Source: Mycobacterium sp. GA-1285 (GTDB lineage Bacteria > Actinomycetota > Actinomycetes > Mycobacteriales > Mycobacteriaceae). From it: 39,376 nucleotides of DNA. The notes beneath the pieces were generated by a model that was given only the letters and a program-made list of their open reading frames with translations, searched no databases and was not told the origin of the DNA. Positions 21,968 to 29,727 of this stretch are shown here, piece after piece; the stretch's first letter is position 1, and the number at the start of each line of letters is the position of its first letter. Position numbers and translations under genes: made by a program. The DNA lies in the NCBI RefSeq assembly GCF_001499905.1, contig NZ_LQIS01000026.1:1-39376 (forward strand), written 5' to 3'.

Positions 21968-23176
21968 CTGGGGCATTTCGAGACCGGGGTCGCGGCCAAG
22001 TAACACGCCGCGGGTCACCGCGGAATTGCCGTACCGCTGTCGCACCCGATCAACGGCTTCGTCGACCGCGGTGGTGTCGTGGCTCTCCTCGAACGGCAGC
22101 TCGAGTTGTTGCGCGCCATGGCGATCGATGTTTGACACGGCGAACCCGACAAGGGTGAGACCGCGCTCGGCGATCAACGGCGCCGCCGCGGCCACGAGGC
22201 CCCGGGCGGTGTGCAGGATCACGTCGGTCGACGCGGTCGCGCGTGGCAGCGTGTGCGACCGGGTGGCGCGGCCGAAGTCGTCGAAGCGCAGCCGCAGAAC
22301 CACGGTGCGCCCGGTCCGCCCGGCCTTGCGCATCCGCCGGGTGATGCGGTCGATCAGGTTGACGACGACGGCGTCGATCTCGCCCTGCGACATCGTGTTG
22401 CCACGCCGGCCCAACGCGCGCTGCGCACCGACCGAGCGACGGCGCACCCCGGTGACGACCCGGCGCCGATCGATGTTGCGCGACAACGCGAACAACCGGC
22501 TACCCATCGCTGAGCCGACGAGGGATCCGAGAGTGGACTCGGTCAGCTCGGCGACGTCGGCCACCGTCTCGATGCCGTAGGTGTGCAACTTCTCGGCGGT
22601 CTTGGCGCCGACGCCCCACAGTCGGCGCACCGGCAACGGGTGCAGAAACGCCAGCTCGCCGTCGGGTGGAACGAGCAGCAGCCCGTCGGGCTTGGCCTCC
22701 TGGCTGGCAACCTTGGCCAGGAACTTGGTGCGCGCGATGCCGACGGTGATGGGCAGGCCGACCTCTTCACGGACCCGCGCCCGCAACCGGGCTGCGATCT
22801 CGACAGGGGTGCCCGAGACCCGCCGAAGGCCCGACACGTCGAGAAACGCCTCGTCGACCGACAGCGGTTCGACCACCGGCGTCGTGTCGTGGAAGACGTC
22901 GAAGACCGCCCTGCTGGCCTGTGAGTACGCCGACATTCGCGGAGGCACGACGATCGCGTGCGGACAGAGGCGGCGTGCTTCTCGTCCGCCCATCGCGGTT
23001 CGCACACCGTATGCCTTGGCTTGGTAGCTGGCGGCGAGCACGACCCCGGCGCCCACGATCACCGGCCGGCCGCGCAACGATGGGTCGTCGCGCTGTTCGA
23101 CAGACGCGTAGAACGAATCGAGGTCGGCGTGCAGGATGCTCGCCGGATGAGCCCCGGAACCAACGGACACGAACAT
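21956..23176 (-). CDS. dinB3: Y-family DNA polymerase IV (DinB3-like)
   Basis: 406 residues. Catalytic acidic residues lie in HADLDSFYASVEQ and SVDEAFLDVSG; the second aromatic of the FY pair occupies the steric-gate position that excludes ribonucleotides. The little-finger domain follows residue ~240. A QLELPF segment near residue 375 matches a beta-clamp-binding motif. Synteny with ethR/ethA recalls M. smegmatis DinB3, distinct from DinB1 and DinB2. It performs error-prone bypass synthesis. The ATG at 23176 lies inside a LexA-box core, which predicts DNA-damage control; a downstream GTG (third codon) is an alternative start. It follows ethR on the same strand with a 20-bp gap. Confidence 0.88.
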   Translation of the reverse strand: MFVSVGSGAHPASILHADLDSFYASVEQRDDPSLRGRPVIVGAGVVLAASYQAKAYGVRTAMGGREARRLCPHAIVVPPRMSAYSQASRAVFDVFHDTTPVVEPLSVDEAFLDVSGLRRVSGTPVEIAARLRARVREEVGLPITVGIARTKFLAKVASQEAKPDGLLLVPPDGELAFLHPLPVRRLWGVGAKTAEKLHTYGIETVADVAELTESTLGSLVGSAMGSRLFALSRNIDRRRVVTGVRRRSVGAQRALGRRGNTMSQGEIDAVVVNLIDRITRRMRKAGRTGRTVVLRLRFDDFGRATRSHTLPRATASTDVILHTARGLVAAAAPLIAERGLTLVGFAVSNIDRHGAQQLELPFEESHDTTAVDEAVDRVRQRYGNSAVTRGVLLGRDPGLEMPQLPD

Positions 23177-23183
23177 ATGTTCG
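23170..23183. promoter_or_regulatory. LexA (SOS) box at the dinB3 start
   Basis: CGAACATATGTTCG is a perfect palindrome and matches the 14 central bases of the mycobacterial SOS box TCGAAC-N4-GTTCGA; only the two outermost bases differ. It covers the annotated dinB3 start codon (23174-23176) and lies between ethR and dinB3. Confidence 0.75.
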
Positions 23184-23196
23184 CATCGAGGCCCGA

Positions 23197-23844
23197 CTAG
23201 TGGCGAGTGGTGCCGTAGATACTCGTGACCCAGATGTGGGCGAGGGTGTCGACGAGCTGCGCCGAATCCACGGCAGGCTGCTCGGATGCGAAAGCCGCGA
23301 GCATGGTGCGCTCGTTCATCAGGTTCAGTGACGTCGCGAGGTCGTGGGCCGGGATGGTTTCAGGAGCCTCACCACGGGCGCGTTCACTCTCGATGGATGC
23401 GGTGGTGTGGTCGATCCACTTCTGCATGAAGCGTGACCACAGCGCGCGCACGTCGGGATTGGTGGGCCGGGCGGCCGCACCGGCTAGCGTTACCGCCCGG
23501 TGCGAACCAAAGGTGTTGAACAGCGCGTTGATGGCCTTCCAGACTCCGGCGGGGTCCACGGCCGTATCCATACCGCCCATCGCGGCGTCGGCATTACGGT
23601 CGGCCTCGTCGATCACCTGCTCGACGAGCGCACGAAGCACGGAGTCCTTCGACGGGAAGTAGAAATAGAACGTCGGGCGGGAGATGCCGGCACCTTTGGC
23701 CAGGTCGTCGACCGAGATGTCGGCCAGCGAGCGCTCCTCGAGCAGTGCCTCGAGTGTCAAGAGAATCGCCTGCTCACGGTCGTCGCCGGAGGGTCGGCCG
23801 GAACGGCGTCCCCGCGGTCCGCGGGACTGGCTGACGGTGGTCAC
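23197..23844 (-). CDS. ethR: TetR-family repressor EthR
   Basis: 215 residues, matching M. tuberculosis EthR in length and in signature segments: RPSGDDRE before the fold, ADISVDDLAKGAGISRPTFYFYFPSK in the helix-turn-helix (about residues 40-65), and MQKWIDHTTASIE, LNLMNERTM and HIWVTSIYG in the ligand-binding core. EthR represses the divergent ethA monooxygenase and itself by cooperative binding to a long operator, and is released by hydrophobic ligands. The 79-bp intergenic region contains the expected nested inverted repeats. The ATG at 23844 gives the canonical N-terminus. dinB3 follows 20 bp downstream, so readthrough could bring dinB3 partly under EthR control. Confidence 0.95.
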   Translation of the reverse strand: MTTVSQSRGPRGRRSGRPSGDDREQAILLTLEALLEERSLADISVDDLAKGAGISRPTFYFYFPSKDSVLRALVEQVIDEADRNADAAMGGMDTAVDPAGVWKAINALFNTFGSHRAVTLAGAAARPTNPDVRALWSRFMQKWIDHTTASIESERARGEAPETIPAHDLATSLNLMNERTMLAAFASEQPAVDSAQLVDTLAHIWVTSIYGTTRH

Positions 23845-23862
23845 ATCGAATGACTTTACACG

Positions 23863-23901
23863 GTGTCGAGGTTTTCAACAGGGTGTTGACTGACTCGACA
23901 C
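23863..23901. promoter_or_regulatory. EthR operator (nested dyads)
   Basis: GTGTCGAG (23863-23870) and CTCGACAC (23894-23901) are perfect inverted arms. Nested inside on the same centre (23882) are TCAACA (23875-23880) and TGTTGA (23884-23889). This lies in the ethR-ethA intergenic region where EthR binds as multiple dimers in M. tuberculosis, and GTGTCGA/TCGACA elements recur there. Within the operator TTGACT (23886-23891) could be the ethA -35. Confidence 0.85.
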
Positions 23902-23923
23902 ACCGTTGATACGCTCCGGTACC

Positions 23924-25399
23924 ATGAGCGAACACCTCGACGTCGTCATCGTGGGAGCCGGTATCTCCGGCATCAGCGCCGCATGGCATTTGCAGGACCG
24001 CTGCCCGGACAAGACCTACGCGATCCTGGAGCGCCGGGAGAACCTCGGCGGCACCTGGGATCTGTTCAAGTACCCCGGCATCCGGTCCGACTCGGACATG
24101 TTCACGCTCGGCTTCCGGTTCAAGCCGTGGACCTCGGAGAAGGCGATCGCCGACGGGCCGTCGATCATGGCGTACCTCAAGGAGACGGTGGCCGAGTACG
24201 GCATCGACAAGCACATTCGCTACCGCAGCCGCGTGGTGTCGGCGGACTGGTCGGATGAGGACAACCGTTGGACCGTGCGCGTCGAGCGGGACGGCGAGGA
24301 AGCGGAGATCACCGCGTCGTTCCTGTTCGCCGCGAGTGGCTATTACAACTACGACCAGGGTTACACCCCGGAGTTCGTCGGCCGCGACGACTTCGAGGGC
24401 ACGATAATTCATCCGCAGCACTGGCCCGAGGACCTCGACTACCAGGGCAAGAAGATCGTCGTGATCGGCAGCGGCGCGACCGCGGTCACGCTGATTCCGG
24501 CACTGGCCAACTCGGGAGCAGGCCACGTGACGATGCTGCAGCGGTCACCGACCTACATCGGCGCGCTGCCCGACGTCGACCCGTTCGCCGTCCAGACCAA
24601 GAAGGCGTTACCCGAGAAGGTGGCGTACGTGCTCAACCGCTGGAAGAGCATCCTGTTCCAGTCCGCGCAGTACCAGATCAGCAGGCGTTTCCCGAAATTC
24701 ATGCGCAAGCAGCTGATGACCATGGCGCAGCGCCGGCTGCCCGAGGGCTATGACGTGGACAAGCACTTCGGTCCGCACTACAACCCGTGGGACGAGCGGC
24801 TGTGCCTGGCGCCCAACGGCGATCTGTTCAAGACGATCCGCAAGGGCCAGGCCGACGTCGTCACCGACACCATTGAGCGGTTCACCAACACCGGCATCAA
24901 GCTCACCTCCGGAGAGGAGCTGACCGCCGACATCATCATCACCGCAACGGGGTTGAACCTGCAGCTGTTCGGTGGCGCGACGATCATGCGCAACGGCGAG
25001 CCGATCGAGCTGAACGAGACCATGGCCTACAAGGGCATGATGCTGACCCACATGCCGAATATGGCGTTCACGATCGGCTACACGAACGCCTCGTGGACGC
25101 TGAAGGCCGACCTGGTCTCGGAGTTCTTCTGCCGAGTGCTGAACTACTTGGACGCCAACGGATTCGACCGCTTCGAACCGAAGCATCCCGGCAACAGTGT
25201 CGACGAGCGCCCGCTGATGGATTTCACCCCCGGCTATGTCCTGCGCGCACTGGACTATCTGCCGAAGGCCGGACATGTCGCGCCGTGGCGGCTCAAGCAG
25301 AACTACCTGCTCGACCTGCGGCTGATCCGTCGCGGCAAGGTCGACGACGAGGCGCTCGAGTTCACCAAACACCGTGCGGCGGTGAGAGCTTCGGCTTAG
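23924..25399 (+). CDS. ethA: Baeyer-Villiger-type flavin monooxygenase EthA
   Basis: 491 residues, closely similar to M. tuberculosis EthA. It is an NADPH/FAD monooxygenase that performs Baeyer-Villiger oxidation and S-oxidation, and it activates the prodrug ethionamide. The FAD Rossmann motif VGAGISGISAAWHL begins at residue 10; the Baeyer-Villiger fingerprint FxGxxxHxxxW is present as FEGTIIHPQHW; and the NADPH motif VIGSGATAVT follows. The long C-terminal half retains NPWDERLCLAPNGD and ATGLNLQLFGG. The ATG at 23924 is preferred over a GTG/ATG at 23906 because family members start M-EHLDVVIVG. It is divergent from ethR and repressed by it by analogy. A stem-loop lies downstream before the convergent rraA. 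Confidence 0.95.
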   Translation: MSEHLDVVIVGAGISGISAAWHLQDRCPDKTYAILERRENLGGTWDLFKYPGIRSDSDMFTLGFRFKPWTSEKAIADGPSIMAYLKETVAEYGIDKHIRYRSRVVSADWSDEDNRWTVRVERDGEEAEITASFLFAASGYYNYDQGYTPEFVGRDDFEGTIIHPQHWPEDLDYQGKKIVVIGSGATAVTLIPALANSGAGHVTMLQRSPTYIGALPDVDPFAVQTKKALPEKVAYVLNRWKSILFQSAQYQISRRFPKFMRKQLMTMAQRRLPEGYDVDKHFGPHYNPWDERLCLAPNGDLFKTIRKGQADVVTDTIERFTNTGIKLTSGEELTADIIITATGLNLQLFGGATIMRNGEPIELNETMAYKGMMLTHMPNMAFTIGYTNASWTLKADLVSEFFCRVLNYLDANGFDRFEPKHPGNSVDERPLMDFTPGYVLRALDYLPKAGHVAPWRLKQNYLLDLRLIRRGKVDDEALEFTKHRAAVRASA

Positions 25400-25416
25400 A
25401 GAGCGCCTCGCGTCCG

Positions 25417-25473
25417 CGAGTGTGCATTCTCATACGTCACCGGCGGCGTGTCGCGTATGAAACCGCACACTCG
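25417..25473. terminator. Long stem-loop between convergent ethA and rraA
   Basis: Outer arms CGAGTGTGC (25417-25425) and GCACACTCG (25465-25473) pair perfectly. After a symmetric 5-nt internal loop, inner arms CATACG (25431-25436) and CGTATG (25454-25459) also pair. It lies exactly between the two convergent stop codons and could serve both directions. There is no U tract. Similar GAGTGTGC-type inverted repeats recur between mycobacterial genes, so it may also be a dispersed repeat. Confidence 0.65.
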
Positions 25474-25481
25474 GGCGGGAA

Positions 25482-25961
25482 CTACGGTTCGACCACGACG
25501 ATGCCGTCGTCGTCGCTGTAGGCGATGTGGCCCGGCTCGAACACCACCCCGCCGAATTCGACCGCGATATCGCGTTCGCCCGCACCGGTTTTCGTGCTCT
25601 TTCGGGGATTGGTGCCCAGCGCCTTGATACCGATGTCGAGCGTTCGCAACGCCGCGGAGTCACGGACGGCTCCGTTGATGATCAGGCCTGCCCAGCCATT
25701 CTCGACTCCGAGCCCCGCGATGACATCGCCGACCAACGCGCAGTGCAGGGACCCGGCACCGTCGATCACGAGCACACCGCCGTTACCGGGCTCCGAGAGA
25801 ACAGATTTCAGCAACGCGTTGTCCTGGAAGCACTTCACAGTGACGATGGGGCCGGCGAATTCCGCTCGCCCGCCGAACTGGCGGAGCTGCAGATCGCAGC
25901 TGTGGACGTCGGGGCCGATGTCGTCGACCAGATCGGCGGTGGGGCGAGGTTCGATGCTCAC
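25482..25961 (-). CDS. rraA: RraA-like protein (regulator of RNase E activity)
   Basis: 159 residues, highly similar to M. tuberculosis RraA (Rv3853; formerly misannotated MenG). The fold is the RraA/aldolase-like swivelling beta/beta/alpha domain. Typical segments are [19 protein letters not shown] near residues 8-26, [18 protein letters not shown] near 62-79, [25 protein letters not shown] near 94-118 and [14 protein letters not shown] at the end. RraA trimers inhibit RNase E in E. coli; whether the mycobacterial protein does so is less certain, and some relatives are aldolases. The GTG start overlaps the stop of the upstream MerR gene by 4 bp (GTGA), so the two are translationally coupled. 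In M. tuberculosis hns precedes rraA directly; here MerR is inserted. Confidence 0.92.
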   Translation of the reverse strand: MSIEPRPTADLVDDIGPDVHSCDLQLRQFGGRAEFAGPIVTVKCFQDNALLKSVLSEPGNGGVLVIDGAGSLHCALVGDVIAGLGVENGWAGLIINGAVRDSAALRTLDIGIKALGTNPRKSTKTGAGERDIAVEFGGVVFEPGHIAYSDDDGIVVVEP

Positions 25962-26710
25962 TGGTCGATGTTAGCCACGATGATGTCGTGCAGGAATTGC
26001 GCCAGTCCCGGTTCGACGTCGTCGTAGTACCGGGTGAACCGCTCGTCGGCCAGATACATCTCGGCCAGGCAGACCTGCATGGAGTGGTCGCAGTCGTAGA
26101 ACCGCTCGATCGACGCACGGTGACGTTCGGCCAGTGCGTCGGCTTCTGGTGAGCCCGGCGCCACACCGGCCCGCTTACCGGCGGCCAGCGCCTGCAGCAG
26201 TGCGTCGCCCTCCTCCTTGATCTGGACCCAATCCTGCTTGGTCATCCGCGCCGTCCGCCGCTGCGACTGTTTCCAGGCCTCGGTGTCGCCCCATCGCTCC
26301 TCGGCTTCGGCCGCGTACTCCTCGGTGTGTACCGCACTGCCGAAGATCTCCACCTGTTCCTCGGCGGTCAGTTGAATTCCGTTGCGGTGCGCGTTCATCA
26401 GTTCCTCCACTGCCTTGATCGTGTGCTGCAGGCGATCTGCACGGTCCAACAGCAATCGGCGCTGACGCCGAAGGTGGTCGAGCACATCCCCGTCCCCGTC
26501 CAGCAGCTCGCGGATCTCCTCGAGGGGCATGTCGACCGACCGGTACACCAGCACCAGGTGCAGCCGTTCGATATCGGCGTCGGTGTAACCGCGGTAGCCC
26601 GCCTCGGTCCGCACACTCGGCACCACCAGGCCGATCTGGTCGTAGTGGTGCAGGGTGCGCACCGAGACACCCGTGAGGGTGGCCGCCGCGCCGATGGTCA
26701 TGGCGTCCAT
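25958..26710 (-). CDS. MerR-family regulator with TipAS effector domain
   Basis: 250 residues. The N-terminal MerR winged helix (residues 4-72) includes [25 protein letters not shown] and the wing [14 protein letters not shown] coiled-coil dimer helix spans about 78-110. The C-terminal ~130 residues are a TipAS domain ([19 protein letters not shown], then [31 protein letters not shown]), an all-helical pocket that binds thiopeptide or albicidin-like antibiotics in relatives. It probably activates its own promoter when ligand binds. The promoter upstream has the 19-bp spacer and dyad diagnostic for MerR proteins, with the start of transcription near the ATG, so the mRNA is probably leaderless. 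It overlaps rraA by 4 bp. Starts at 26710 and 26701 are both possible. Confidence 0.9.
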   Translation of the reverse strand: MDAMTIGAAATLTGVSVRTLHHYDQIGLVVPSVRTEAGYRGYTDADIERLHLVLVYRSVDMPLEEIRELLDGDGDVLDHLRRQRRLLLDRADRLQHTIKAVEELMNAHRNGIQLTAEEQVEIFGSAVHTEEYAAEAEERWGDTEAWKQSQRRTARMTKQDWVQIKEEGDALLQALAAGKRAGVAPGSPEADALAERHRASIERFYDCDHSMQVCLAEMYLADERFTRYYDDVEPGLAQFLHDIIVANIDQ

Positions 26711-26716
26711 GAGGCC

Positions 26717-26747
26717 ACTATCGACCCTGACGCAGCGTGAGGGTCAA
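26717..26747 (-). promoter_or_regulatory. MerR-type promoter and operator
   Basis: On the minus strand, -35 TTGACC (26747-26742) and -10 GATAGT (26722-26717) are separated by 19 bp, the over-long spacer used by MerR activators. The dyad GACCCT-n-ACGC-n-GCGT-n-AGGGTC fills positions 26745-26723 between the hexamers. The -10 ends about 7 bp from the first ATG of the merR gene. Confidence 0.8.
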
Positions 26748-26755
26748 GCGTTTAG

Positions 26756-27274
26756 TCAGTCCTCGTCGTCGCCGCGGCGGATCAGCAGCACGACGATGAT
26801 CGCCAGCACACCGGCCGCGATGGCCACCGCGACCGGCAGCCGCGACTGCTCTGGCCCGATCAACGACGTCGGCTCCGTCCCGGATACCGGGTCACTGGCG
26901 CTGGCAACTGTCGACTTCGCTTGCGCGGCAGTCACTTTGGCTGCAGCCTCGATATCGTTGCCGGCTGCGGCCGGTTCTGTTGCGGGTGCTTTCTTCGCCG
27001 GCGCCTGCTTCGCGGGACCCTTCTTGGCGGGGGCCTTCTTGGCAGGCGACTTCTTCGCCGGGGTGGCCTTCTTCACCGCCTTCTTCGCGGGAGTCTTCTT
27101 GGCGGCCTTCTTGGCGGGAGCTTTCTTTGCCGGCGTCTTCTCTTCCGGCGCCGGAGGGATCAGCGGGTCCGGCGAGGCGCTCGCCGACGCCGCGGCAGCG
27201 GGGTGCGGGGTCGACTCATCCGCCGGTGGCGAACTTTGCGGCTGTTCGTCGGGTCGGCCCTGCTGGTCTGCCAT
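26756..27274 (-). CDS. hns: Membrane-anchored H-NS-like nucleoid protein (Rv3852 type)
   Basis: 172 residues. The N-terminal ~45 residues are Pro/Ser/Ala-rich and acidic. Residues ~45-95 are a basic tract of PAKKAPAKKA repeats that would bind DNA. A helical Ala-rich segment (DIEAAAKVTAAQAKSTVASA) follows. A single hydrophobic helix, AVAIAAGVLAIIVVLLI, ends just before the C-terminal RRGDDED tail. This is the layout of M. tuberculosis Hns (Rv3852), described as a membrane-anchored nucleoid-associated protein affecting lipid synthesis and sliding. Position next to rraA supports orthology. The start is fixed by AAAGGAG 10 bp upstream. It would tether chromosomal DNA to the inner face of the membrane. 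Confidence 0.88.
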   Translation of the reverse strand: MADQQGRPDEQPQSSPPADESTPHPAAAASASASPDPLIPPAPEEKTPAKKAPAKKAAKKTPAKKAVKKATPAKKSPAKKAPAKKGPAKQAPAKKAPATEPAAAGNDIEAAAKVTAAQAKSTVASASDPVSGTEPTSLIGPEQSRLPVAVAIAAGVLAIIVVLLIRRGDDED

Positions 27275-27362
27275 CGGGCTGCTCCTTTGCGGTCTCGTCG
27301 CCAGGCCGGCCGAGCGTGCGGCCGGAAGTCGATCGGTCCATCATGCCAGGTCGGATATGGCG

Positions 27363-28286
27363 TCAACCCGTGACGGCCAGACCCGCCGCCAGGACCAGCG
27401 CGACGAGCATCAGCGCTGTTTCGACCCGCGCCCGGGTTCGGGACACCACCGCAGTCGCGCGATGCGAGCGTGCGGCGGGCAGCCACATCGTGCGGTTTCG
27501 CCAGCCGAGGACGACGAGAGCGGCAGTCACCGCGACCTTGGCCGACAACAGCCGCCCGTATCCGGTCGCGTACAAGTCGGCCGGAGCGCCCAACCTGATC
27601 ACCGCACCCACCGACCCCCCGACGAGCAGCACCAGCACACAGACCAGCGACAGCGCAGAGAAGCGCGGCAGCATCCGCGCCCATTGACCCCGGTGCTCGA
27701 TGGTGACCAGCAGCGCTGCCAGCGCCCCGACCCACAACGCGGCGGCAAGGGTGTGCACGGTGACCGCCACACCGCCCAGCGGGCTCTCCGCGAAGTGCCC
27801 GGTGAGCTGGCGTGCGGCGAGTCCGACCGCCGCGGCGCCGATCATCGCGACGTTCCACGACGCGGTTCGCGGGGCGACCAGCGTTGCCACACCTATGGCG
27901 GCCGCGGCGGCGACCGCGAGTATGCCTGCCCGCCCCGCCGCGGTGGTCGTCGCGAAGTCGACGGTGGTCTGCAGGCCGAGCCGGAACACCGGCAGCGAGG
28001 CGGTCTGTGCGGCCGCGACGATCATCCGGGTCAACTCCGCGAGCAGCCACAGCATCGAGGTGGCTGCCAGAGGTCGCGTGGATCGGGCCAACAACTCGCC
28101 GCGGTGACGCTCACCGTCGAGAATCGGCACGACGGCCAAGCCCAGCGTGACGACACCGGCACCGTCGGCGAGGAACCGCACCGCGGTCGAACCCGGCGAC
28201 CCCTGCGGGTAGGCAAGCGCCCAGGTCAGGCCCACCGCTGCGGCCGCCAGCCCCACCCAGGCGACGACGGCGCGTCGACGCGTCAC
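27363..28286 (-). CDS. copD: CopD-family copper resistance/import membrane protein
   Basis: 307 residues with about eight transmembrane helices. The C-terminal half shows the CopD domain (VTVHTLAAALWVGALAALL, with the His/Trp positions used by family members, and ATGYGRLLSAKVAVTAALVVLGWRNR). CopD proteins are thought to move copper across the inner membrane, usually with CopC. The GTG at 28286 is chosen because it overlaps the stop of copC by 4 bp (GTGA), giving coupled translation; the open frame upstream of it is antisense-like Arg-rich sequence and not protein of this family. It is last in the apparent DUF6474-copC-copD operon. Direction of copper transport (import versus tolerance) is not resolved by sequence. 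Confidence 0.82.
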   Translation of the reverse strand: MTRRRAVVAWVGLAAAAVGLTWALAYPQGSPGSTAVRFLADGAGVVTLGLAVVPILDGERHRGELLARSTRPLAATSMLWLLAELTRMIVAAAQTASLPVFRLGLQTTVDFATTTAAGRAGILAVAAAAAIGVATLVAPRTASWNVAMIGAAAVGLAARQLTGHFAESPLGGVAVTVHTLAAALWVGALAALLVTIEHRGQWARMLPRFSALSLVCVLVLLVGGSVGAVIRLGAPADLYATGYGRLLSAKVAVTAALVVLGWRNRTMWLPAARSHRATAVVSRTRARVETALMLVALVLAAGLAVTG

Positions 28287-28813
28287 GCGCGCCGCCGCAC
28301 CGCCCACAGCGCGCCCGCGCCGATGACGACGACGGCGCCCACGAAGAACGGCCACACGGGGATCCCGTCGTCGGCGGAGGTGTCGGCGGGCGCGGCCGCC
28401 GACGGGCCCGGTATCCCGGTTCCCGGAACGCTCAATTCGAAGGACCACGACCCGTTGACGACGTGCCCGTCGGCCGAGGTCGCCCGGTAGTTGACGGTAT
28501 AGCGCCCCGACGGTCCGAGCGGCCGCACGCCGACGCGCAGGACGGCGCCTTCGACCTGGGGTTCGCCGGTCGACCACAAATTGCCGTCGGGGCCGACGAC
28601 CGTCATCGCCGCGAACTGGGTCTGCAGCGCCTCACTGAAGGTCGCGGACACGGTCGCGGGCGCCTCGGTCAGCCGGGCGTTCTCGGCGGGATCCGAGGCG
28701 ATGCGGGTCGCGTGCGCGGAAGCCGGGCCCGCACCGGCCAGCATCGCGGCGGCCAGCCCCAGGATCAGGACCGCACCGGCGGCGACGGTAACGAGGGCGC
28801 GACGGGGCGACAC
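28283..28813 (-). CDS. copC: CopC-family periplasmic copper-binding protein
   Basis: 176 residues, GTG start. A Sec signal peptide (residues 1-33, ending GPASA) is followed by a mature N-terminus beginning His-Ala-Thr, placing His34 as the first residue. A second ligand set is in ADGHVVNG near residue 118. A free N-terminal His plus this Asp-x-His is the histidine-brace Cu(II) site of CopC proteins. The C-terminus has a Pro/Ala linker and a transmembrane helix (VWPFFVGAVVVIGAGALWAV), so the domain is tethered to the outer face of the membrane. It overlaps copD by 4 bp and follows the DUF6474 gene by 6 bp. Confidence 0.88.
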   Translation of the reverse strand: MSPRRALVTVAAGAVLILGLAAAMLAGAGPASAHATRIASDPAENARLTEAPATVSATFSEALQTQFAAMTVVGPDGNLWSTGEPQVEGAVLRVGVRPLGPSGRYTVNYRATSADGHVVNGSWSFELSVPGTGIPGPSAAAPADTSADDGIPVWPFFVGAVVVIGAGALWAVRRRA

Positions 28814-28819
28814 GGCGGC

Positions 28820-29476
28820 TCAGCTCACGCCGAGTCGAGCCATCAGATCGGCGTCGATTCCGTCGAGTTGCCGCTCGATGGCGGCGTGTGCCGACCGGCG
28901 CCTCGATGGCGGCATGTGTTCGGCGGCGGCGATCGCGGCGGAGAGGTCCCCGAGACGCTCGGTGATGGCCCCGACGAACTGTTTGGTCTCGGCGTCTTTA
29001 GGCTTCTTCTCGGAGACGAGCCGCAACGACTGCTCGGCACCGGCGATGCGGGCCGACAACTGGGCGCCGTGACCGTTGAACTGGCCGACCTGGCTGAGGG
29101 GAACGCCGAGTCGGTCCGCTCGGCGCTGGTCGAGGTAACCGCGCGCGGCGATGGCCGCGCGGTAGCCGACCGGCACCACGATCGGCGCGAGCAGCCGTGT
29201 CACGGTCAGCGCCCGCCGAATCCGCGTGGGCGAGAACAGCTTGCCTTCGCGTGCGGCCTTCAGTTGTGTTTCGGCGACCTTGAGCGCTGCGCGGTCGCTG
29301 TCGCGTTGCGCCTTGAGCTGCGCCTTCAGCGCCCTCGTCTCGGCCCGGTTGGCGGCCTTGATGCGACGGGCTTCGTTCTTGGCGGCCAGCTTGGCCTCCA
29401 GTTTCGCCTTCGCCTTGATCGCGCGGGCCTCGGCCCTGCGGGTGGCACGGGTTTTGCGTCGCTTGAACGGGCTCAT
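28820..29476 (-). CDS. DUF6474-type basic coiled-coil protein (Rv3850 ortholog)
   Basis: 218 residues. The first ~85 residues are extremely rich in Lys, Arg, Ala and Glu with heptad-like spacing (RAEARAIKAKAKLEAKLAAKNE), predicting a long charged coiled coil. A moderately hydrophobic segment TVTRLLAPIVVPVGYRAAIAARGYL follows near residues 92-115, then a helical C-terminal domain. It corresponds by length, sequence memory and position to the conserved mycobacterial protein Rv3850 near espR and hns. No function is established. It is the first gene of an operon with copC and copD (6-bp gap), a partnership that could hint at envelope localisation but does not show it. The upstream divergent gene is the ImmA/IrrE-type peptidase, 251 bp away. 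Confidence 0.8.
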   Translation of the reverse strand: MSPFKRRKTRATRRAEARAIKAKAKLEAKLAAKNEARRIKAANRAETRALKAQLKAQRDSDRAALKVAETQLKAAREGKLFSPTRIRRALTVTRLLAPIVVPVGYRAAIAARGYLDQRRADRLGVPLSQVGQFNGHGAQLSARIAGAEQSLRLVSEKKPKDAETKQFVGAITERLGDLSAAIAAAEHMPPSRRRSAHAAIERQLDGIDADLMARLGVS

Positions 29477-29727
29477 CCCGGCTGCCTCCCGGCGGTCATC
29501 TCGGCTTCGGACCTGATTGCGTGCGGATGTCGGTGCAGCACAACCCTATCGTTCGGAGTCTTCGGCCCGCGGGCGGCTCGATGCCAGCGAAGCGGCAGCG
29601 GATGAGTCTTGGCTGCACCGCGCTTTGCGGGCATGCTGGTACGGACCGCAACGTTCGCGAACCGACTGAAGAAGCCGCCCGTCACGACGGCCAGCAGCGC
29701 ATAGTGGATGGGTCGGAAGGGGGATTC

